A DNA stretch of 64,000 nucleotides from Pleionea mediterranea (GCF_003148745.1 NZ_QGGU01000007.1:62001-126000), one strand, 5' to 3'; counted from the first letter of the stretch, positions 28,592-39,158 are shown. Numbers and translations: made by a program. Notes: generated by a model from the sequence alone, not told the origin.

Positions 28592-31420
28592 TTATTTCGC
28601 GTTTAAGCCTAACGCTTTATCAACAAGTGCGCGTTGTTGCTCAACATGCTTTGATGCGTGACCTGTCGCTGGTGCTGCTGAAGCAGAACGGCCAGCGTAT
28701 TCAATGTAACCATCTTTAGGTAACGATGCTTGGAAATTATGGCGACTGGAATACCAGGCGCCCTGATTTTTAGGCTCTTCCTGACACCAGATGAACTCTT
28801 TCGCATTTTTATATTCAGCGATAACATCTTTTAAATGTTTAGGAAAAGGATAAAGTTGTTCAATTCGAATTATTGCTACATCATCGAGTTCTTCAGCGCG
28901 TCTTTTTTCCAGTAAGTCAAAATAAACCTTGCCGGAACACAGCACAATTCGTGTAACTTTATCTTTATTCAAGTTATCAATTTCGTCGATAACTGTTTCA
29001 AACTTACCACTGATCAATTCATCAGCATTGCTTGTCGCAAGACGATGACGCAATAAGCTTTTTGGTGACATAACCACCAACGGAGCTCGCCACTTTCGTA
29101 TCATTTGACGACGTAGCATATGAAACACTTGTGAAGGCGTACTCGGCACACACACTTGCATGTTGTGTTCTGCACAAAGTTGCAAGAAACGTTCTAAACG
29201 CGCCGAAGAATGTTCCGGTCCTTGCCCCTCATAACCATGAGGAAGTAACATCACCAGTCCGCATAGACGACCCCACTTATGTTCGCCAGAACTAATAAAT
29301 TGATCGATAACAACTTGAGCGCCATTGGCAAAGTCGCCAAACTGAGCTTCCCAAATGACTAGCGATCTTGGCTCTGTGGTTGAGTAACCGTATTCAAAAG
29401 CTAAAACCGCCTCTTCTGAAAGTACAGAGTCAATAACATCGAAAGGAGCCTGGTTTTCACTGACATTATTCAATGGTAAATAAGTGTCACCTGTTTTTTG
29501 ATCATGCAAAACAGAGTGTCGGTGGAAAAAGGTTCCTCGGCCACTGTCCTGACCGGATAATCTTACGCGATAGCCATCATCAAGAATGGATGCATAGGCC
29601 ATAGTTTCTGCAAAGCCCCAATCCATTGGGATTTCACCATTTGCCATTTTCTGACGGTCTGTCATCAGACGTTTCACTTGAGTTTGTAATGTTAACTCGT
29701 CGGGTACTGTTGATATTTGTTTTGCCAAACGATCAAATTGTTCTTGAGCAAGAGATGTAACCGTGGGCATTTGCCAATCGGTATTGGCATAAGGTGTCCA
29801 GTCGACCGTAAACTCATGTTGTTGCATCGGTAACCAGTTGCTTACAACATTTTTGCCTTCATCCATTTTATCCCGGTACTCACTGGATAAAGAATTGGCA
29901 TAGCCGTCGTCGATCACCCCTTCTTTGGCTAATTGCTCTGCGTATACTTTTCGTGTGGTTGGGTGTTTGCGAACTTTTTCATACATTAACGGTTGAGTCG
30001 CTCTTGGCTCATCCGCTTCATTGTGTCCATGGCGGCGATAACAAACCAAATCGATCACAACATCTTTTTTGTATGTGGCACGAAAATCCAATGCCAATTG
30101 AGTGACAAATACCACTGCTTCAGGATCATCACCATTTACATGAAAGATTGGTGCTTCAATCATTTTTGCAACATCAGTGCAATAAGTGGTCGAGCGGGTG
30201 TCCTGTGGCTTACTGGTAGTAAAACCAACCTGATTATTGATAACAATATGCACACTGCCACCAGTGGTGTAGCCTCTGGCCTGTGACATATTGAAGGTTT
30301 CCATGACAACACCCTGTCCGGTAATGGCAGCGTCACCATGAATTACTACAGGCAGTACTTGAGAAAAACTGTCATCTTTTCGACGTTCTAATCGAGCACG
30401 TACCGAACCTTCTATAACCGGGGAAACAATTTCCAGATGTGAAGGGTTAAATGCCAATGCCACATGCACGACGCCCCCGGGTGTGTTGATATCGGATGAA
30501 AAGCCTTGATGATACTTAACATCGCCAGATCCACTTTCAATATTCTTTTTACCGGCAAATTCTGCAAACAGTTCTTCTGGTTTTTTACCCATTAAATTAA
30601 CCAGCACATTTAATCGACCTCGATGTGCCATACCCAGAACAATTTCTTTTACACCAGCGCTGCCACCACGTTGAATTATTTCCTCAAGCATCGGCATTAA
30701 GCTATCGCCGCCTTCAAGAGAAAATCGTTTTGCGCCAGGAAATTTGTTATGTAAATATTTTTCCAGACCTTCTGCAGCACTTAACGCAGATAAAATTTGT
30801 TTCTTTACGTCATTGGCTAAATCTGGCTTGGCTAATGAACTTTCTAGTCGCTCCTGGATCCATTGTTTTTGACCAGGATCACTGATGTGCATAAATTCAG
30901 AGCCAATCGTTCTGCAATAGGTTGAGTCCAGTTCACTGATAATTTGTTTTAATGGTTTGGCTACGGCGCCGTACATAGAGCCGGTACGGAATTCGGTATC
31001 AAAATCCAACTTTGATAATCCGTATTTAGCTAAGTCAAGATGATCAATCGTTGCCTGCTTCCAAATTCCAAGGGGATCTAGGGATGCGTACTGATGACCA
31101 TGGGCACGATAAGCTTGAATCAGCTCAAGGACATTAACCTGTTTAGCATCAAACGACTTATCGCCGGAACTGGATGTTGAGGCTAAGCGGTGTTTATTTA
31201 AGCCAATCTGTCTAAAATAATTCTGGATATCAGAATGAGCGATGTCTGCAGGCTGACCGTTTGAATCACTGGATTCATGAAAAGCATCGAACTTTGATTT
31301 CCAGCTTTCATCAATGGATGAGGGATCATCGAGGTATTGTTCGTAAATTTCCTCGAGATAGGCAGCACTACCCCCAGTTAAAAAGCTGGCAGCGAACTGT
31401 TCTTGAAGGGTTTTTTCCAT
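28592..31420 (-). CDS. sucA: 2-oxoglutarate dehydrogenase E1
   Basis: 942 residues (E. coli 933). Thiamine-diphosphate enzyme that decarboxylates 2-oxoglutarate and passes the succinyl group to the E2 lipoyl arm. N-terminal E2-binding segment (FLTGGSAAYLEEIYEQYLDD); LGMAHRGRLNVLVNLMGK near 260; thiamine-diphosphate-binding GDAAITGQGVVMET near 365; VDLVCYRRHGHNEADEP near 465. A weak ribosome site precedes the ATG. The 120-bp gap to sdhB could hold an internal promoter; none is obvious. Confidence 0.97.
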   Translation of the reverse strand: MEKTLQEQFAASFLTGGSAAYLEEIYEQYLDDPSSIDESWKSKFDAFHESSDSNGQPADIAHSDIQNYFRQIGLNKHRLASTSSSGDKSFDAKQVNVLELIQAYRAHGHQYASLDPLGIWKQATIDHLDLAKYGLSKLDFDTEFRTGSMYGAVAKPLKQIISELDSTYCRTIGSEFMHISDPGQKQWIQERLESSLAKPDLANDVKKQILSALSAAEGLEKYLHNKFPGAKRFSLEGGDSLMPMLEEIIQRGGSAGVKEIVLGMAHRGRLNVLVNLMGKKPEELFAEFAGKKNIESGSGDVKYHQGFSSDINTPGGVVHVALAFNPSHLEIVSPVIEGSVRARLERRKDDSFSQVLPVVIHGDAAITGQGVVMETFNMSQARGYTTGGSVHIVINNQVGFTTSKPQDTRSTTYCTDVAKMIEAPIFHVNGDDPEAVVFVTQLALDFRATYKKDVVIDLVCYRRHGHNEADEPRATQPLMYEKVRKHPTTRKVYAEQLAKEGVIDDGYANSLSSEYRDKMDEGKNVVSNWLPMQQHEFTVDWTPYANTDWQMPTVTSLAQEQFDRLAKQISTVPDELTLQTQVKRLMTDRQKMANGEIPMDWGFAETMAYASILDDGYRVRLSGQDSGRGTFFHRHSVLHDQKTGDTYLPLNNVSENQAPFDVIDSVLSEEAVLAFEYGYSTTEPRSLVIWEAQFGDFANGAQVVIDQFISSGEHKWGRLCGLVMLLPHGYEGQGPEHSSARLERFLQLCAEHNMQVCVPSTPSQVFHMLRRQMIRKWRAPLVVMSPKSLLRHRLATSNADELISGKFETVIDEIDNLNKDKVTRIVLCSGKVYFDLLEKRRAEELDDVAIIRIEQLYPFPKHLKDVIAEYKNAKEFIWCQEEPKNQGAWYSSRHNFQASLPKDGYIEYAGRSASAAPATGHASKHVEQQRALVDKALGLNAK

Positions 31421-31541
31421 GATTTGCAGACTTTTACGTTATTTTAAACAGCAAAATGAAACAACTTACGCTTTGAAAGCAACCGCTAACAAAGCGTAAG
31501 TTTTGAAGTAATAATAGCTGAAGTTTCAATAATATCAGCTT

Positions 31542-32240
31542 TTACACACCTCTGGACAGAAGCATTGAACGAACATGTCCTATCGCTTTAGTAGGATTCA
31601 AGCCTTTTGGACATACACTAACGCAATTCATAATGCCCCGACAGCGGAAAACGCTGTAGGCATCATCAAGATCGGCCAAACGGGAATCTTGTTCGGTATC
31701 TCGACTGTCAGCGAGGAATCGATACGCCTGTAAAAGACCTGCTGGTCCTACAAACTTATCAGGATTCCACCAAAATGATGGACAGGAAGTTGAGCAACAA
31801 GCGCAAAGAATGCACTCGTACAAACCGTCAAGTTTTTCGCGATCTTCCGGTGACTGTAACCGCTCTTTCGCAGGTGGCTCATCCTTATTTTGTAAAAAAG
31901 GCTTAATTTTTTCGTATTGCTTATAAAATTGAGCCATATCCACAACCAAATCTCGAACCACTGGCAATCCAGGTAAAGGACGCACAGTCACTTTAGAGCC
32001 TAGAGAAGAGATTGGTGTAATACAGGCCAGGCCATTCTTACCGTTAATGTTCAAACCATCTGAGCCGCATACCCCTTCTCGACAAGAGCGTCGAAATGCC
32101 AACGTCGGATCTTTGTCTTTTAACATCATTAATGCATCAAGCAACATGATGTCTGAACCTTCAGCAATATCCAGTTCGTAATCCTGCATTTTAGGTGCAT
32201 TATCTGTTTCCGGGTTGTATCGGTAAATTGAAAATTTCAT
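31542..32240 (-). CDS. sdhB: Succinate dehydrogenase iron-sulfur subunit
   Basis: 232 residues. Carries the three clusters of complex II: [2Fe-2S] in SCREGVCGSDGLNINGKNGL (about 57-76), [4Fe-4S] in CILCACCSTSCP near 147, and [3Fe-4S] in CRGIMNCVSVCPKGLNP near 204. Passes electrons from SdhA flavin to quinone at SdhC/SdhD. 19 bp downstream of sdhA. Confidence 0.98.
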   Translation of the reverse strand: MKFSIYRYNPETDNAPKMQDYELDIAEGSDIMLLDALMMLKDKDPTLAFRRSCREGVCGSDGLNINGKNGLACITPISSLGSKVTVRPLPGLPVVRDLVVDMAQFYKQYEKIKPFLQNKDEPPAKERLQSPEDREKLDGLYECILCACCSTSCPSFWWNPDKFVGPAGLLQAYRFLADSRDTEQDSRLADLDDAYSVFRCRGIMNCVSVCPKGLNPTKAIGHVRSMLLSRGV

Positions 32241-32259
32241 ATGAGTCGATACCTGCCTT

Positions 32260-34026
32260 TTAATAGCTTCTTACCTTGGGTGGGAACGGATCCATGGTCA
32301 CTGGCTTCATATTCACATCCCGAGTTTTCATTGCTCCACTCTCTGGGAAATAAAGCGAGTGAACCAACCAATTTTCATCGTCGCGATCCGGGTAATCTTC
32401 CCGACTGTGAGCACCACGACTTTCAGTTCTAAATGCAGCTGCTTTAGCTGTAGCACGAGCAACCGCCATTAGATTATCAAGCTCAAGACATTCAACACGT
32501 TGAGTGTTATAGGCTTTACTTTTATCACTCATAACCGCATTTTTCAGTCGCTCACTGATTTGCTCAAGCTCTTCTAAACCTTTGTCCATTAAGTCGCCAG
32601 TACGGAATACACCAAAACTGTTCTGCATAGTTTTCTGCATATCCGCTTTAATCTTCGCAGGGTCTTCCCCTTTTTCAGACTCGTCCCATCGCGCTAATCG
32701 GGATTGTGACGCCTCTAGATTGTCATCAGAAAACTCAGCAAACGGTAACCCTTCACGCAAAGACTCTTCAAGATGCATACCGGCAGCACGACCAAACACA
32801 ACCAAATCAAGCAATGAGTTACCACCCAGTCTATTGGCACCATGAACCGATACACAGGCACATTCGCCTACCGCATAAAAACCTTTCACGACTTTATCTT
32901 CGTTACTGTTTTCGCCACGGGTGATGACCTGACCGTATTTGTTAGTAGGTATCCCACCCATCATATAGTGACAAGTTGGTACAACAGGAATTGGCTCTTT
33001 AATTGGGTCGGCATGGCCAAATGTACGGGATAACTCCAAAATACCCGGCAAACGTTTATTCAGAGTTTCTTCACCTAAATGATCAAGCTTAAGATAAACA
33101 TGATCACCATCGGGCCCACAACCTCGACCTTCTAAAATCTCTTTCGTCATTGAACGAGCTACTACGTCACGGCTGGCCAAATCTTTAGCATTTGGCGCAT
33201 AACGCTCCATAAAGCGCTCACCGTCTTTATTAATCAGGTAGCCACCTTCACCGCGGCACCCTTCTGTAACTAGCACGCCTGCACCAGCAATTCCGGTTGG
33301 ATGGAACTGCCACATTTCAATATCCTGTACAGGAATACCGGCTCGAAGAGCCATACCAACACCATCACCGGTATTGATTAATGCATTGGTTGTTGACTGA
33401 TAAATCCGTCCAGAACCACCCGTTGCAAACACCGTTGCCCGAGCTTTAAACATGGCGACTTCGCCAGTTTCGATGGACATGGCGATAACACCTGCAACAT
33501 CGCCGTCATCATTAGTGACCAGATCAATAGCAAGCCACTCATTAAAAAACTGAGTATTGGCGGCTAGATTTTGCTGATAGAGTGTGTGCAGCAATGCGTG
33601 ACCGGTACGATCCGCTGCTGCTGCTGTACGAGCCGCCTGGTCACCACCAAAATTCTTTGATTGACCTCCAAACGGACGTTGGTAGATTTTTCCGTCATCT
33701 TGGCGGGAAAATGGTAAACCCATATGCTCCAGTTCATAAACTGTTGCAGGGCCGTTTTGACACATATATTCGATAGCATCTTGATCACCAATGTAATCTG
33801 AGCCTTTTACTGTGTCGTACATATGCCAGCGCCAATCATCCTCGTGCGAGTTACCAAGCGCGACAGTGATGCCACCTTGAGCAGAAACGGTATGAGAACG
33901 CGTTGGAAATACTTTTGAAATTAATGCTACTTTTTGACCGGATTGTGCCAGTTGGAGTGATGCTCTCATGCCTGCACCACCACCACCAACAATTACCGCG
34001 TCATAGGTATAAACTGGAATTCCCAT
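32260..34026 (-). CDS. sdhA: Succinate dehydrogenase flavoprotein subunit
   Basis: 588 residues, the E. coli length. FAD-binding [18 protein letters not shown] near 12. The His that covalently binds FAD is in [13 protein letters not shown] (residue 45). Substrate residues appear in the THxxGGI-type [11 protein letters not shown] near 353 and in [19 protein letters not shown] near 394. Oxidises succinate to fumarate. Starts right at the sdhD stop, with GGAG upstream. Confidence 0.98.
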   Translation of the reverse strand: MGIPVYTYDAVIVGGGGAGMRASLQLAQSGQKVALISKVFPTRSHTVSAQGGITVALGNSHEDDWRWHMYDTVKGSDYIGDQDAIEYMCQNGPATVYELEHMGLPFSRQDDGKIYQRPFGGQSKNFGGDQAARTAAAADRTGHALLHTLYQQNLAANTQFFNEWLAIDLVTNDDGDVAGVIAMSIETGEVAMFKARATVFATGGSGRIYQSTTNALINTGDGVGMALRAGIPVQDIEMWQFHPTGIAGAGVLVTEGCRGEGGYLINKDGERFMERYAPNAKDLASRDVVARSMTKEILEGRGCGPDGDHVYLKLDHLGEETLNKRLPGILELSRTFGHADPIKEPIPVVPTCHYMMGGIPTNKYGQVITRGENSNEDKVVKGFYAVGECACVSVHGANRLGGNSLLDLVVFGRAAGMHLEESLREGLPFAEFSDDNLEASQSRLARWDESEKGEDPAKIKADMQKTMQNSFGVFRTGDLMDKGLEELEQISERLKNAVMSDKSKAYNTQRVECLELDNLMAVARATAKAAAFRTESRGAHSREDYPDRDDENWLVHSLYFPESGAMKTRDVNMKPVTMDPFPPKVRSY

Positions 34027-34374
34027 TTATACACTCCAAAAAATCTGAATGCCCCAAAAAATCACGATCAGGCAGTAAATGATTAACGCTGCCTGAAATA
34101 CCATACGTATACCCAGTGGTTTCAGATAATCGGTAGAAACTATCCACATGCCAACCCAGATATGCAAACTCATTAAAATAAGCGTTAGTGTGGCAAACAC
34201 TTTCACCACAGGCTGACTAAAAAAAGCCAACCACTGTTGGTATTGCAACTCAGGATTACTGACCAAAAACCAGCAAAGATAAACGGTAAACGCCGTCATC
34301 ACGACAGCGCTAAGTCTCTGTATAAACCAGTCATGCAGCCCACTACGGCCTAAACTTGTTACTGTAGTTACCAT
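34027..34374 (-). CDS. sdhD: Succinate dehydrogenase membrane anchor subunit
   Basis: 115 residues with three TM helices (about 16-35, 55-78, 90-113). Haem/quinone site residues: His in LMSLHIWVGMWIV near 71 and the Asp-Tyr of STDYLKPLGIR, as in E. coli SdhD. Overlaps the sdhC end by 7 bp. Confidence 0.95.
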   Translation of the reverse strand: MVTTVTSLGRSGLHDWFIQRLSAVVMTAFTVYLCWFLVSNPELQYQQWLAFFSQPVVKVFATLTLILMSLHIWVGMWIVSTDYLKPLGIRMVFQAALIIYCLIVIFWGIQIFWSV

Positions 34375-34742
34375 AACCAGACTCCCAGGCCGATGGCGAG
34401 TAATACACCTAGCACCAATACAATGGTTGCTCCGCGCATTCCGCCTTCTAGTGACTCACCAATACCGGCATCCATCAATAAATGACGTAAACCAGCAATA
34501 ATATGGAAACCGATAGACGATAATATGGCCCAGAACAGCAGTTTGCCGAATCCGGCGGCCACGAAGGAAGATGCTTCATTAAACCCTTGCTCAGAGGCAA
34601 GTGATTTACCTAGCATCCAGAGTAATACGGGGATCCCGATAACTAGAAATACGCCTGTGATTCTATGCAGAATAGACGAGATAGCGGTTACCGGAAAACT
34701 CATCGATGTGAGATCGAGATTTACAGGTCTTTGCTTATTCAC
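34368..34742 (-). CDS. sdhC: Succinate dehydrogenase cytochrome b556 subunit
   Basis: 124 residues, GTG start. Three TM helices. Quinone-site Ser/Arg in AISSILHRITGVFL (about 20-33) and the haem ligand His in SIGFHIIAGLRHLLMD near residue 83. First gene of the sdhCDAB-sucABCD block, after a leader of about 125 nt that contains three GTTGCA repeats. Confidence 0.95.
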   Translation of the reverse strand: MNKQRPVNLDLTSMSFPVTAISSILHRITGVFLVIGIPVLLWMLGKSLASEQGFNEASSFVAAGFGKLLFWAILSSIGFHIIAGLRHLLMDAGIGESLEGGMRGATIVLVLGVLLAIGLGVWLW

Positions 34743-34804
34743 GGCTGATAACTTTCTTTAATTGTGTGTTTAGCCAAATAGAGTGCAGTTGGCACTCTCC
34801 TAAT

Positions 34805-34850
34805 GTTGCAAATAACGAGCGTTGTTGCAGTTTTACTGCGTGTTGTTGCA
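34805..34850 (-). repeat. Three GTTGCA repeats in the sdh leader
   Basis: Plus-strand GTTGCA at 34805, 34824 and 34845 (spacing 19 and 21 bp, about two helical turns); on the sense strand of sdh they read TGCAAC, and two extend to TGCAACAAC. They lie between the predicted sdh promoter and sdhC, so could bind a regulator or a small RNA. Confidence 0.5.
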
Positions 34851-34878
34851 ATAAATGAGACAATGCTGAGCTATACTA

Positions 34879-34906
34879 ACTATAGATTAGCATGGCGACC
34901 ACGCAA
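34879..34906 (-). promoter_or_regulatory. Predicted sigma-70 promoter of sdhCDAB-sucABCD
   Basis: Minus strand TTGCGT, 16 bp, TATAGT. Transcription would start near 34871, giving a leader of about 130 nt. The 374-bp region 34743-35116 separates the divergent sdhC and gltA genes and holds both promoters. Confidence 0.55.
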
Positions 34907-35025
34907 GTTTGCGCAAATTATATAGCCGCAACTGCTTGTTTACAAATGGATTTGTGCTTTGCGAAAAAACTTTGTGATTTTGGATAAATATTAATCGCTT
35001 TAGAGGGTTTTGACGCATTGTGGCA

Positions 35026-35053
35026 TTGACAAAAATATTCTGCCACCTATAGT
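35026..35053 (+). promoter_or_regulatory. Predicted sigma-70 promoter of gltA
   Basis: TTGACA at 35026-35031, 16-bp spacer, TATAGT at 35048-35053, about 65 bp before the gltA ATG. Close match to consensus. Confidence 0.7.
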
Positions 35054-35116
35054 TACACCAATTTTTTGCAGCACGACATTTTCATCATGTTATGAAATTG
35101 ACTAAGGAGTCATCGA

Positions 35117-36409
35117 ATGGGACAAAATACCGCCAAACTCAAATTACACACTGGTAAAGAGATTGAGTTGCCGGTTTATCAGCCAGTTCTTGGGAATGAT
35201 GTTCTCGATATCACTGGACTGGTTAAAGAAGGCGTATTCACCTATGATCCTGGATTTATGTCGACCGCTTCTTGTGAGTCCAAAATCACGTTTATAGATG
35301 GCGCTAATGGCGTCCTTCTTTATCGCGGCTACCCAATTGAAGACTTAGCCGTTCATTCCGATTTTATGGAAGTCGCCTATTTATTACTCAATAGCGATTT
35401 GCCAAACAAGACTGAAAAAGAAGAGTTTCTTGAAGAGCTGAACAATCACACCATGTTGCACGAGCAACTGACTCATTTTTTCAATGGTTTCCGACGTGAC
35501 GCCCATCCAATGGCGGTTATGGTTGGTGTTGTTGGTGCGCTTTCAGCGTTTTACCATGATTCATTAGATATCAATAATCCAAGACATCGACGTCGCAGTG
35601 CGTTCAGACTGATTGCTAAAGTTCCGACAATTGCTGCAATGTGTTATCGATATTCAATGGGCTTTCCTTTCGTTTACCCAAGAAACGAAATGAGTTACGC
35701 AGAAAACTTCTTAAATCAAATGTTTTCAATGCCCTCTACGGATGACAAACCGAATCCTGTTCTTGTAAAAGCCATGGATCGTATTTTCACCCTGCATGCG
35801 GATCATGAACAAAACTGTTCTACCTCTACCGTACGCCTTGCCGGTTCATCGGGTGCAAATCCTTTTGCTTGCATAGCAGCCGGTATTGCCAGCTTATGGG
35901 GTCCTGCTCATGGTGGTGCCAATGAAGCCTGTTTGAAAATGCTGCATGAAATTGGCGATGTTAAAAACATTCCAGAGTACATTGCCCGGGCAAAAGATAA
36001 AGATGATCCCTTCCGACTGATGGGCTTTGGTCATCGCGTTTATAAGAACTTTGATCCACGTGCCAAAGTAATGCGAGAAAGTGCCCATGAAGTACTTGAA
36101 GCCATGGGCGCAAAAGACGACCCAATACTAAAAGTGGCTATGGAGCTTGAAAAAATCGCATTGGAAGATGAGTATTTTGTTTCCAAAAAGCTATACCCCA
36201 ATGTCGATTTTTACTCAGGCATTATTTTGTCAGCCATTGGCATTCCAACCAATATGTTCACCGTAATATTTGCACTTGCCAGAACAGTTGGCTGGGTTGC
36301 TCAGTGGAGTGAAATGATCAGCGAGCCGAATCAAAAAATTGGCCGCCCTCGTCAGTTATACAATGGCCCAAAAGAGCGTAAATACGTAAAACTGAACGAT
36401 AGAAAATAA
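35117..36409 (+). CDS. gltA: Citrate synthase (type II)
   Basis: 430 residues, typical of the hexameric NADH-sensitive gammaproteobacterial form (E. coli 427). Joins oxaloacetate and acetyl-CoA. Catalytic residues: His in [16 protein letters not shown] near 229 and [16 protein letters not shown] near 305, Asp in [10 protein letters not shown] near 362. RBS TAAGGAG 9 nt before ATG. Divergent from sdh, as in E. coli, so joint control from the shared region is likely. Its own terminator follows. Confidence 0.98.
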   Translation: MGQNTAKLKLHTGKEIELPVYQPVLGNDVLDITGLVKEGVFTYDPGFMSTASCESKITFIDGANGVLLYRGYPIEDLAVHSDFMEVAYLLLNSDLPNKTEKEEFLEELNNHTMLHEQLTHFFNGFRRDAHPMAVMVGVVGALSAFYHDSLDINNPRHRRRSAFRLIAKVPTIAAMCYRYSMGFPFVYPRNEMSYAENFLNQMFSMPSTDDKPNPVLVKAMDRIFTLHADHEQNCSTSTVRLAGSSGANPFACIAAGIASLWGPAHGGANEACLKMLHEIGDVKNIPEYIARAKDKDDPFRLMGFGHRVYKNFDPRAKVMRESAHEVLEAMGAKDDPILKVAMELEKIALEDEYFVSKKLYPNVDFYSGIILSAIGIPTNMFTVIFALARTVGWVAQWSEMISEPNQKIGRPRQLYNGPKERKYVKLNDRK

Positions 36410-36421
36410 AAGCTATCAGGT

Positions 36422-36456
36422 AATAAAAAAGGGAGCATTTGCTCCCTTTTTTATTA
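36422..36456 (+). terminator. Terminator after gltA
   Basis: Near-perfect stem AATAAAAAAGGGAGCA / TGCTCCCTTTTTTATT with a 2-4 nt loop and flanking T run; it could work in both directions, although the next minus-strand gene ends 100 bp further on. Confidence 0.9.
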
Positions 36457-36556
36457 CCTGTATGTTTCTTTGTAATTTAAATTGCACTTAATACTTGAAA
36501 CCAAGATTGATTTGAATAAGAAATAATTGCTAAGTGCTTACAATATTACCAATTGA

Positions 36557-37576
36557 TTAATCTTCATCATCAAAATTTAAACTAATTTGTACAATTTTCC
36601 TCATATACTCACGCTCTTTTTTAAAGCGCTTTTTCAGAACGTCCATTTCCGCTTCAAGCATCATTAAACGTTTTTCTAATTCTGACCCCGTCTCGATTGG
36701 TTTAGATGCTGACCTCTTACCACTGATGGTTTCCGGCGCTTGTTTGTCTTTGACCACATCTGGCTGCTCAATGGCAATTTCCTCTGCAACGGTATTAACA
36801 ATCTCACCATCAATTCGATGTTTTTCTTCCAGAAATCCATATAGCAAAAGTCTGTCACATATGGTGTTGATTCGTCGGGGTATGCCTTCAGTAAACTCAA
36901 AGATTTGCTGATAAGCTTCTGCGGTAAAAACAGGATTATCAGACCAATCAACTTTCTTAAGCCGATGTTCTATGTATGCTTGTGTTTCTTCTGCGCTCAA
37001 ATGAGCCAAATGGTAAGAGGCTGTAATACGCTGTCTTACCTGCTCCAGATGGGGAACAGCAAGGTTTTCACGAAACTCAGACTGGCCTAACAAAAATATT
37101 TGCAGCAACGTTTTTCCATCGCAATGCAAATTCGACAACATCCTTAATTCTTCAAGGCTTTCAAGCGGCAGGTTTTGAGCTTCATCCACCACTAACATGC
37201 AACGCTTTCCTTCCCGTTGACGAGAGATGAAAAAGTTTTCCAGGTTTTTAATTAAAGAGGTTTTTTCACTGGATTTATGGGCTAAACCAAAGGTTGCAGC
37301 GACCATTCTTAAGATATCCGCAGAGTCGAGTTGGGTGTTTACCAGCTCTCCGGCGACAATGTCTTTTTTATTTTCTAGGGAGCCAAATAATGTGCGAACC
37401 AGTGTGCTTTTACCAGTGCCGACATCGCCAGTGACAATAATAAAACCTTCGCCTTGTGATAATCCATAACGCAAATAGGCCAGCGCACGTTTGTGAGTAC
37501 TGCTGCCAAAGAAGAAAAAAGGATCTGGCGCTAACTGAAATGGCTTTCCTTTTAATTTGTAGTATGAATCGTACAT
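36557..37576 (-). CDS. XrtA/PEP-CTERM-associated ExeA-like AAA ATPase
   Basis: 339 residues. N-terminus YYKLKGKPFQLAPDPFFFF and HKRALAYLRYGLSQGEGFI are the hallmark of the ATPase family seen in exosortase-linked polysaccharide loci (TIGR03015 as I recall). Walker A TGDVGTGKSTL (about 49-59), Walker B CMLVVDEAQNLP near 125, then TEGIPRRINTICDRLLL (sensor 2) near 227, and a C-terminal basic coiled coil (about 295-330). RBS AAGGAG. It follows the sugar transferase gene by 21 bp; the two are surely co-transcribed. Probably energises or controls exopolysaccharide assembly or chain length. Confidence 0.85.
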   Translation of the reverse strand: MYDSYYKLKGKPFQLAPDPFFFFGSSTHKRALAYLRYGLSQGEGFIIVTGDVGTGKSTLVRTLFGSLENKKDIVAGELVNTQLDSADILRMVAATFGLAHKSSEKTSLIKNLENFFISRQREGKRCMLVVDEAQNLPLESLEELRMLSNLHCDGKTLLQIFLLGQSEFRENLAVPHLEQVRQRITASYHLAHLSAEETQAYIEHRLKKVDWSDNPVFTAEAYQQIFEFTEGIPRRINTICDRLLLYGFLEEKHRIDGEIVNTVAEEIAIEQPDVVKDKQAPETISGKRSASKPIETGSELEKRLMMLEAEMDVLKKRFKKEREYMRKIVQISLNFDDED

Positions 37577-37597
37577 TACTTCTCCTTAACACCCTAT

Positions 37598-38992
37598 TTA
37601 GCGAGAGCCTTTTTGCCAAACGATAACCTGTATCGTTTGCAGCAATATCGTCAAATCTAAGAACAGACTGAAGTTTTTAATGTAATAGAGATCAAACTGC
37701 AACTTCTGCTTTGCGTCTTCATCATTGTCACCATAAGGATAGCAGATTTGTGCCCAACCTGTGATGCCTGGTTTTACCCGGTGACGCATATTGTAATAAG
37801 GAATTTTTTTATTCAGGTCGGCAACAAACTCCGGCCGCTCTGGACGGGGCCCGACAAAACTCATATCACCTTTTAGAACATTCCACATTTGCGGGATCTC
37901 ATCGAGTCGGGTTTTACGCATGATCTCCCCTACTCGAGTTACCCTTGCATCATTTTTAGCAGCAAACTGCGGCCCGTTTTTTTCAGCGTCAATCACCATG
38001 CTTCGAAACTTATAAACCGTAAAAGGCACTCCATTTTGGCCTGTTCGTATCTGATTATAAATAACCGGATCTTTCCACCCTGACTCTCGCTTTATCAAAA
38101 TATACAAAACGATGCAGATAGGAATTGAACATATCAAGAATATGACACTGACCAATATATCAAATAACCGTTTTAGTGCCTCACGGAGATAATCGGTATG
38201 AAATCCTTCAAAAAATATCACCTGATTAGGTGATAAAGTGTCGATTTCCATCCGCCCAGTTTGACGTTCAAAGAACTCGGTAACATCGGTAATTCTAAGG
38301 CCTGACAGTTTTAACTCTATAATATCATTCACGGGATAATTTTTACGGGTATCGTCTACTGCAATCACCAGTTCATCGATACCATAGCGCTCTATCATTT
38401 TAGCCAAAGTATCTTCAGAGCGTATTACCAGAGAATCATCATCGACTTTATCAACATCGCCCTTAAGGTGTACAAAGCCAACCAACTTTAATCCATGCCA
38501 GTCACTTTTTCGCTTTAATCTTAACAGCTGTTTTGCCCTATCACCTGTACCCAAAATAAGTATACGTGAGCGAAACAGTTCTTTATCGGCTATTACAGAA
38601 AATACATATCGAGTTGTAACTAGGAAGAAAAAGCCAAAAACCAAGCTTAATGCAAAGACGCCCCGACCAATAAAAATATTTGGGAATATATAAAACAGAA
38701 TACTCATTGCGCCAAATGCAATGCAGACAGACCAGAACAACCGGGAAATAATTAAGGTGAATGAGCCACGATGATTTCGTCGATACAATCCGACGGCTAT
38801 CATCACAACAATATGAATCAGTGAAAAAATGGCGGCTTTAAAGTTAAACTGCTTAAAAAGCTCAGGGTGTGTATTTAAGTCTGGCAGACGTATTTCTGAA
38901 GCCAGGTGCACACTTAAAAAGAGTACTACAAACTCCAGTGCCAGTAATAGAAACAAGGCTCTAGGGATATAGTGCCCAAAAAGACGAACCAT
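37598..38992 (-). CDS. Undecaprenyl-phosphate sugar transferase, PEP-CTERM/XrtA-linked type
   Basis: 464 residues. Five N-terminal TM helices (first VRLFGHYIPRALFLLLALE), a CoA-binding-like domain with LILGTGDRAKQLLRLKRKS near 140, one more TM (about 275-298), then the bacterial sugar transferase domain: YNQIRTGQNGVPFTVYKFRS near 312, TRLDEIPQMWNVLKGDMSFV near 358, GPRPERPEF near 378 and RHRVKPGITGWAQ near 403. It places the first sugar-phosphate on the lipid carrier. The N-terminus matches the EpsB_2 group (TIGR03013 as I recall). No other polysaccharide genes or exosortase are in the window. Confidence 0.88.
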   Translation of the reverse strand: MVRLFGHYIPRALFLLLALEFVVLFLSVHLASEIRLPDLNTHPELFKQFNFKAAIFSLIHIVVMIAVGLYRRNHRGSFTLIISRLFWSVCIAFGAMSILFYIFPNIFIGRGVFALSLVFGFFFLVTTRYVFSVIADKELFRSRILILGTGDRAKQLLRLKRKSDWHGLKLVGFVHLKGDVDKVDDDSLVIRSEDTLAKMIERYGIDELVIAVDDTRKNYPVNDIIELKLSGLRITDVTEFFERQTGRMEIDTLSPNQVIFFEGFHTDYLREALKRLFDILVSVIFLICSIPICIVLYILIKRESGWKDPVIYNQIRTGQNGVPFTVYKFRSMVIDAEKNGPQFAAKNDARVTRVGEIMRKTRLDEIPQMWNVLKGDMSFVGPRPERPEFVADLNKKIPYYNMRHRVKPGITGWAQICYPYGDNDEDAKQKLQFDLYYIKNFSLFLDLTILLQTIQVIVWQKGSR

Positions 38993-39158
38993 TTAACGCA
39001 TCCTTGTGTATGAAGTAATGATTAATTTAAGAGCTAGGCTATGAGCGACGATTATATCTTTTTTGCAATAAATTACCAGAAAACGATATATTGAAAATCG
39101 TTAATGTTAAACTGTTCACGTTATCAAATATTACATACTGAGATATAAGAGTTACCCT

